From an uncultured Verrucomicrobiota bacterium (GTDB lineage Bacteria > Verrucomicrobiota > Verrucomicrobiia > Opitutales > Opitutaceae), in contig CAIXIZ010000300.1 of the NCBI GenBank assembly GCA_903919625.1, forward strand, positions 1 through 10,226: a DNA stretch of 10,226 bases, in the 5' to 3' direction. Both the position numbers and the translations under genes were made by a program. Within the stretch, counting starts at the first letter, position 1; each line of letters starts with the position of its first letter. Under the pieces are notes generated by a model, which was not told the origin of the DNA, did no database searches, and worked only from the letters and a program-made list of their open reading frames with translations. Shown here piece by piece: positions 6,698 through 10,226 of this stretch.

Positions 6698-8164
6698 TCA
6701 AGGTGTGAAAATCGGCGCGAGGCGCGGGTTCCAGTCGTGGCCAAGCACGAAGACGGGGTTGCCATAGTTGGCAATGATGGCGGCATCATCCGGCTGCCTG
6801 AGCTGGCGGGAGCCGGCGAACCGGCGGCTGACATCCACCGGCTGTCCGGCTGCGTCATGGCTGGCAAACTCCCAGAAATGAACTGCGGACGCATCACCGC
6901 CCTGGAGCTGCCAGGCCGCGGGACTGATGTTGCCGGTGACCTCACAGTCAAGCAGGACAACCTCGCTGCCGGGAAAACGGTTGGCGGGGACGCGCGACAG
7001 CATCCGGGCGTCTCCGCCCGTCGTGCATTCGAACGTGCTGTGCAGATAGACGAATCCGTGGCCAGCCGCGGGGTTGCGCACCTGCGTGAAGGCGCCGGCG
7101 CGCAGCGAACGGGCCGTACAGCGGTCAAAAAAAGCCGGGCCGGTGCCCCACATGAAATCCACGTCGCCCTCGATGTGGCAGTTGGTGAGGAAGGCCTGGC
7201 CGTTGACCTGGACCGTGTCCTGATAGCTGAAAAAATCCACGTCCTTGAAAATGGCATGGGCGGTGGCGGTGCCATTGAGGATGATGCATTCGGCCTGCGT
7301 GCCGCCTGGCCGCGTGGTGTTGCGGAAGGTGAGATTGGCCACGGTGAGATCGTTGACGCGGTGCGCCAGAAAGAGGCCACGCCGGTAGACCGCACCGCCC
7401 TGGGCGGGGTCGGCCTCGCTGGGTACAGGGGCCGCGCCGCCAAATGGATTGCCATTGAGGTCGGGATTGAAGGCAGCGTTGTTGGCATAGGCGATGACGG
7501 TCTGCCGGCGATCTTCACCCAGGAGCGTGACTGCGTGCCGCTGGGTGAGCACAATGATTTCCGGATAGGTGCCCTTGCGGACAAAGACCGTGACCGGTTT
7601 TGTGTTACCGTCGGGGATGAAGTCTAAGGCGCCCTGAACCGTGCAAAAATCGCCGGAACCATCGGCCGCCACGGTGAGCCGGGCGGCGCCGACGGGCGGT
7701 GGGGCGGATTTGGTGGTGAAGTGCCAGGTGATCGGCTGGTCGGGGCCGGCGGTACCGTCGGCAGTGCGGAACACGCCGGCGGGAAGGGTGACGTGGTAGG
7801 TCTTGCCGTAGCCCAGGACTCCGGGTCGGGGGAAAAGGGCGACGGTGTTGTCTGAGGCGATGAGCGGATAATAATTGAAGCCGGGCAGCCCGCCGATGGA
7901 TTTGGTGGCGGGGGGCGCGGCGACATCAATGGACTCCACGACGGTGTCAGTGGCGTCGAGAATCTGGATTTTGCCGATAACACCAGGGAGGGGAGCGGCG
8001 TTAAAGGTAAGGCGCAGGGGGGAATCGGGACAGACCTCGGTGGCGCCTGCGGCAGGAAAAAAACCGGTGACGGTCAGCGTGGGCGTTGCGGCGGGAGTGG
8101 CAGGAGCAGCGGATGCGGGCGGGAGACTGCCAGCGGCCAGCAAGATTAGGACGGGGAAGCGCAT
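6698..8164 (-). CDS. secreted CE8 pectinesterase with N-terminal Ig-like domain
   Basis: De-esterifies methylated homogalacturonan, releasing methanol, so that galacturonases can act; 488 aa. Residues 1-20 are a signal peptide (MRFPVLILLAAGSLPPASAA). About 28-152 form a Big_5/SbsA-type Ig-like domain, opening with TVTGFFPAAGATEV and ending in ITWHFTTK. The beta-helical CE8 domain spans about 162-485, beginning TVAADGSGDFCTVQGAL. The catalytic set is Gln290 (GTQAE), Asp316 in YQDT (acid/base) and Asp336 in GDVDFMWG (nucleophile). Arg391 lies in MLSRVPAN, where plant and enterobacterial enzymes have LGRPW, so the substrate-binding Trp is absent. No Shine-Dalgarno precedes the ATG at 8164. It is the first pectin gene of the minus-strand group. 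Family certain; activity likely. Confidence 0.94.
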   Translation of the reverse strand: MRFPVLILLAAGSLPPASAAPATPAATPTLTVTGFFPAAGATEVCPDSPLRLTFNAAPLPGVIGKIQILDATDTVVESIDVAAPPATKSIGGLPGFNYYPLIASDNTVALFPRPGVLGYGKTYHVTLPAGVFRTADGTAGPDQPITWHFTTKSAPPPVGAARLTVAADGSGDFCTVQGALDFIPDGNTKPVTVFVRKGTYPEIIVLTQRHAVTLLGEDRRQTVIAYANNAAFNPDLNGNPFGGAAPVPSEADPAQGGAVYRRGLFLAHRVNDLTVANLTFRNTTRPGGTQAECIILNGTATAHAIFKDVDFFSYQDTVQVNGQAFLTNCHIEGDVDFMWGTGPAFFDRCTARSLRAGAFTQVRNPAAGHGFVYLHSTFECTTGGDARMLSRVPANRFPGSEVVLLDCEVTGNISPAAWQLQGGDASAVHFWEFASHDAAGQPVDVSRRFAGSRQLRQPDDAAIIANYGNPVFVLGHDWNPRLAPIFTP

Positions 8165-8301
8165 GGCGATGTGTTGGCGGCGATGGCTTGTGGAAGGGAC
8201 GGGGATCGAGGAGTTAAGCGGAGAAAAGGGCCGGAGTCATTATGCTGCTGGCAAGAACATCAGTGGCGCGAAGTCGGCACCAGGAACAGGGAAGCCGTGT
8301 C

Positions 8302-9201
8302 CTAATTTCCGGATGCTGCGGCAATGGTAGCAGCAATTTTTTCAGCATCAGAAGCAAAGCTTTCCGCCACCTCAGTTAAAATGATCATTTGGCCATCGGT
8401 AAGAAATTCTTTGGCTTGCATCAGTGTCGAATTGGAAAACCTCGGGATACTGGTAACCTGTGAGGGATTCGCTTCCATCATGAGCCCGATAAGACGTTCC
8501 ACTTGCACAGAATCGAGAACGGCAAGATTTGCCTTCTGCAGGGACAATTGCAGGCTGTCGTTAATGACGGTTCGATTGGGCAAAGTATCCCGATAATGCC
8601 CGTATTTTGCGTAATCACTCGTTCCCAGCAATGATTTTATTTCCGCTTCGGCAGGAGCGACGGCCTCTGCTACAACAGCTGCATAGCCAGGGCTAAGTCC
8701 AACGGTTACGGCAGTGGACCGATAATGGATCGCGCCATCGGGATCGACTCTGACGCCCAAATCAACAGGAACATCCCTGGCATCACCGCGGGCCTTTCTA
8801 AGCGTATCGGAGACAATCATGAGCTGACGAGTTAATATTAAATTCGTTAGGGCCTCTTGTTTGGGCGGGGACAAATTTAAGGCACCAAACAAAATGCCAT
8901 ATCTGGAATTTATTCGGTCCCGTATTTGAACTATCATTCCAACGCTAAACTGGGGTGGTGTTGGGTGAGGCAATGCCAGTGGCATTGGTTCTGTGGATTC
9001 GCTTGACGCGATATTGCCAGGTATTGCGGGATCGGGCTGGTCATTTCCATTGGATTCAAAATTCTGGGCTGCTTTGGCAGAAGCGGCACCGCCATGAACA
9101 GCTGTATGTCTGTTGGGGTACATCAAACCTGCGCCAAATATGACACTGGCAGCGAGGTATAGGCAGATTCGGTATCTCAATGTAGTGCAGGTCGCTGACA
9201 T
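8302..9201 (-). CDS. membrane-anchored helical protein of unknown function
   Basis: 299 aa. An N-terminal hydrophobic segment (about 11-27, after Arg9/Arg11) looks like a signal anchor. It is followed by a Pro/Ser-rich linker (about 50-85) and a mostly helical domain from about 87 to the end. The stretch 187-240 (EIKSLLGTSDYAKYGHYRDTL, then a long helix) resembles proteins seen in proteobacteria and verrucomicrobia with an LLG-x-x-Y-x-x-Y-x-x-TLP-x-R pattern and no assigned role. The gene is visibly poorer in G+C than its neighbours: 27 of 60 bases from 8341, against 40 of 60 in the efflux gene from 9421. It has a candidate promoter of its own upstream and lies 137 bases before CE8, so it is probably its own unit. 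I do not assign a function. Confidence 0.75.
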   Translation of the reverse strand: MSATCTTLRYRICLYLAASVIFGAGLMYPNRHTAVHGGAASAKAAQNFESNGNDQPDPAIPGNIASSESTEPMPLALPHPTPPQFSVGMIVQIRDRINSRYGILFGALNLSPPKQEALTNLILTRQLMIVSDTLRKARGDARDVPVDLGVRVDPDGAIHYRSTAVTVGLSPGYAAVVAEAVAPAEAEIKSLLGTSDYAKYGHYRDTLPNRTVINDSLQLSLQKANLAVLDSVQVERLIGLMMEANPSQVTSIPRFSNSTLMQAKEFLTDGQMIILTEVAESFASDAEKIAATIAAASGN

Positions 9202-9262
9202 GAACTAAAAGCAAATATCTGATAGTGCCGCCATGCACGTTCGTGATGAGACAGAATGCCAG

Positions 9263-9291
9263 ATGCTACAAGTTAAAACCAATTCGCTCAA
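9263..9291 (-). promoter_or_regulatory. candidate sigma70-like promoter for the 299-aa protein gene
   Basis: On the minus strand TTGAGC (9291-9286) and TAGCAT (9268-9263) are separated by 17 bases. Each matches four of six consensus bases, and a start near 9256 would give a leader of about 55 bases to the ATG at 9201. The -35 box overlaps the 3' arm of the preceding terminator stem. No matching data; a sequence-only guess. Confidence 0.35.
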
Positions 9292-9324
9292 AGCCAACGT
9301 GGAGATCAACTCCGGTGGCTTTGA
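9288..9324 (-). terminator. hairpin terminator of the efflux permease gene
   Basis: TCAAAGCCA (9288-9296) pairs perfectly with TGGCTTTGA (9316-9324), a 9-bp stem. Inside, GGAG (9301-9304) pairs with CTCC (9310-9313) around ATCAA. On the minus strand the structure begins one base after the permease TAG and is followed by GCGAATTGGTTTTAAC, a modest T-rich run. Position and stem length make a transcript-end role likely. Confidence 0.6.
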
Positions 9325-9325
9325 C

Positions 9326-10226
9326 CTAATGAGCCGGTGCCGCCGGCCGACCCCTGGCGGGCCGGCACAGGAGGGCGGCGACGGTCGCGAGGAGCAGCAC
9401 AAAAGCGAGCACCTTAAAGCAATCGTTAAAGGCCATGAGCGTCGCCTCGCGTCGGACCACCGTGTCCAGGGCGGCCACGGCCTGCTGCCCGGCGGTGTAG
9501 GCATCGCTGCCGGCGGCGGTGAACTTATATGTGAGCGCGTCCAGGCGTTCGCGGGTGAGCGGGTTGTAGGCGCTGACGGCCTCGCCGAGCCGGTTGGAAT
9601 GAAACCGCTCGCGCACGGTGAGCAGCGCCGAGAGCAGCGCGATGCCCACCGAGCCGCCGAGGTTGCGCATCATGTTGAACAGCCCGGAAGCGGCTCCGGC
9701 CCGTGCGGCCGGCAGGCCGCCGGTCGCGAGGGCCGAGACCGGGACCAGGATGAAGGGCTGGCCGAGCGCACGCACCAGCAGCGACCAGCGCAACTGGTCA
9801 TGGGCAAAATCGGCCGACAGGGCGGTGTTGAGCAGGCAGCTCGCGGCAAACATCACGAGGCCGAAAATAATCAGCCAGCGCAGGTCGAGGCGCTGCATGA
9901 ACCAGGGGAGCAACGGGATGATGAACAGTTGCGGAATGCCGCCCCAGACCAGGGTGGCCCCAATGTCGGCGGCACCGTAGCCCTGGACGCTGCCGAGATA
10001 GAGCGGCAGCAGGAAAATCGAGCCGTACATCGCCCCGCCGAGCACCACGTTGATCATGGAGCCCAGGCTGAAGTTGCGGTCGGCGTAGAGCCGCAGGTCG
10101 GTCACTGGTTTTTTGGCGCGGAGCTGCCAGGCGACAAACAGCGGCAGGGTCACGGCGGCCACCAGCGCCAGCCGGACGATGAAGGCCGAGCCGAACCAGT
10201 CATCCCGCGTGCCCTCCTCGAGCAGG
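9326..10226 (-). CDS. DHA2-family (EmrB/QacA-like) MFS efflux permease, 5' partial
   Basis: C-terminal part, about 300 aa, of a 14-helix proton-driven drug efflux permease of the inner membrane; the family is usually about 500 aa. The frame runs out of the right edge, beginning LLEEGTRDDWFGSAFIVRLAL, so the GTG at 10162 is internal and not a start. Visible parts: several hydrophobic helices, the loop KKPVTDLRLYADRNFSLGS (typical of the family), and PQLFIIPLLPWF. Further on are LVRALGQPFILVPVSALA and the signature RNLGGSVGIA followed by a long periplasmic loop (RFHSNRLGEAVS), then a last helix FKVLAFVLLLATVAALL. Partner genes (an EmrA-type membrane fusion protein, an outer-membrane factor) would lie to the right and are not visible. 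It has no evident tie to pectin use. Confidence 0.92.
   Translation of the reverse strand, partial: LLEEGTRDDWFGSAFIVRLALVAAVTLPLFVAWQLRAKKPVTDLRLYADRNFSLGSMINVVLGGAMYGSIFLLPLYLGSVQGYGAADIGATLVWGGIPQLFIIPLLPWFMQRLDLRWLIIFGLVMFAASCLLNTALSADFAHDQLRWSLLVRALGQPFILVPVSALATGGLPAARAGAASGLFNMMRNLGGSVGIALLSALLTVRERFHSNRLGEAVSAYNPLTRERLDALTYKFTAAGSDAYTAGQQAVAALDTVVRREATLMAFNDCFKVLAFVLLLATVAALLCRPARGRPAAPAH

Noticed and set aside
6557..7627. 356-codon plus-strand frame and a 333-codon minus-strand frame (6583-7584) over the pectinesterase
   Set aside because: Both overlap the CE8 gene, whose motifs are unmistakable; the alternatives give low-complexity translations.
8165..8301. Possible terminator (CGGC/GCCG arms near 8276-8298) after the 299-aa gene
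   Set aside because: Only four paired bases with a loop of about 15 and no T-tract.
10160..10162. GTG start for the efflux permease at 10162
   Set aside because: The frame and family similarity continue to the window edge, so this is an internal Val.
1..10226. tRNA, rRNA, CRISPR array, insertion sequence or prophage
   Set aside because: No cloverleaf-like sequence, spaced repeat array, transposase or terminal inverted repeats were seen on reading both strands.

Overview
The window reads as a plant-polysaccharide (pectin and arabinan/galactan side-chain) utilisation locus from a GC-rich, saprophytic or gut/soil-type bacterium. A verrucomicrobial origin, Opitutaceae-like, is my best guess. 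It rests on the mix of secreted GH27, GH28, CE8 and CE15 enzymes, an Ig-like (Big_5) domain on the pectinesterase, a pseudopilin-like small secreted protein, Gly/Ala/Pro/Arg-rich linkers, and gene starts that mostly lack a Shine-Dalgarno sequence. This is inference from style; no rRNA or marker gene is present.

Layout. Plus strand, 1-2671: an AraF-type L-arabinose-binding lipoprotein (5' end cut by the window edge), a 176-bp gap that may hold a 56-codon ORF and carries a 10-bp direct repeat, then a secreted GH27 glycosidase. The GH27 protein carries an Asp-to-Ile change in the substrate-binding motif that suggests beta-L-arabinopyranosidase rather than alpha-galactosidase. Next comes a 160-bp convergent intergenic region with small inverted repeats. 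Minus strand, 9201 down to 2832: a membrane-anchored helical protein of unknown function (visibly lower G+C), a CE8 pectinesterase with an N-terminal Ig-like domain, a secreted protein with a pseudopilin-like C-terminus, a CE15-type glucuronoyl-esterase-like protein, and a GH28 polygalacturonase-like protein. Minus strand, 9326 to the right edge: the C-terminal part of a DHA2 (EmrB/QacA-like) drug-efflux permease, which ends in a good hairpin terminator.

How it fits together (inference): CE8 would demethylate homogalacturonan, GH28 would cleave the polygalacturonate or rhamnogalacturonan backbone, and the CE15 protein would remove uronic-acid esters. GH27 would release terminal galactose or L-arabinopyranose from side chains, and AraF would capture the freed L-arabinose for ABC import. 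All five proteins have export signals. Rest-of-operon partners (araG/araH, a regulator, an outer-membrane transporter) are not in the window. The 299-aa protein and the efflux permease look unrelated to pectin use. No tRNA, rRNA, CRISPR array, IS element or gene-free stretch over about 205 bp was seen.
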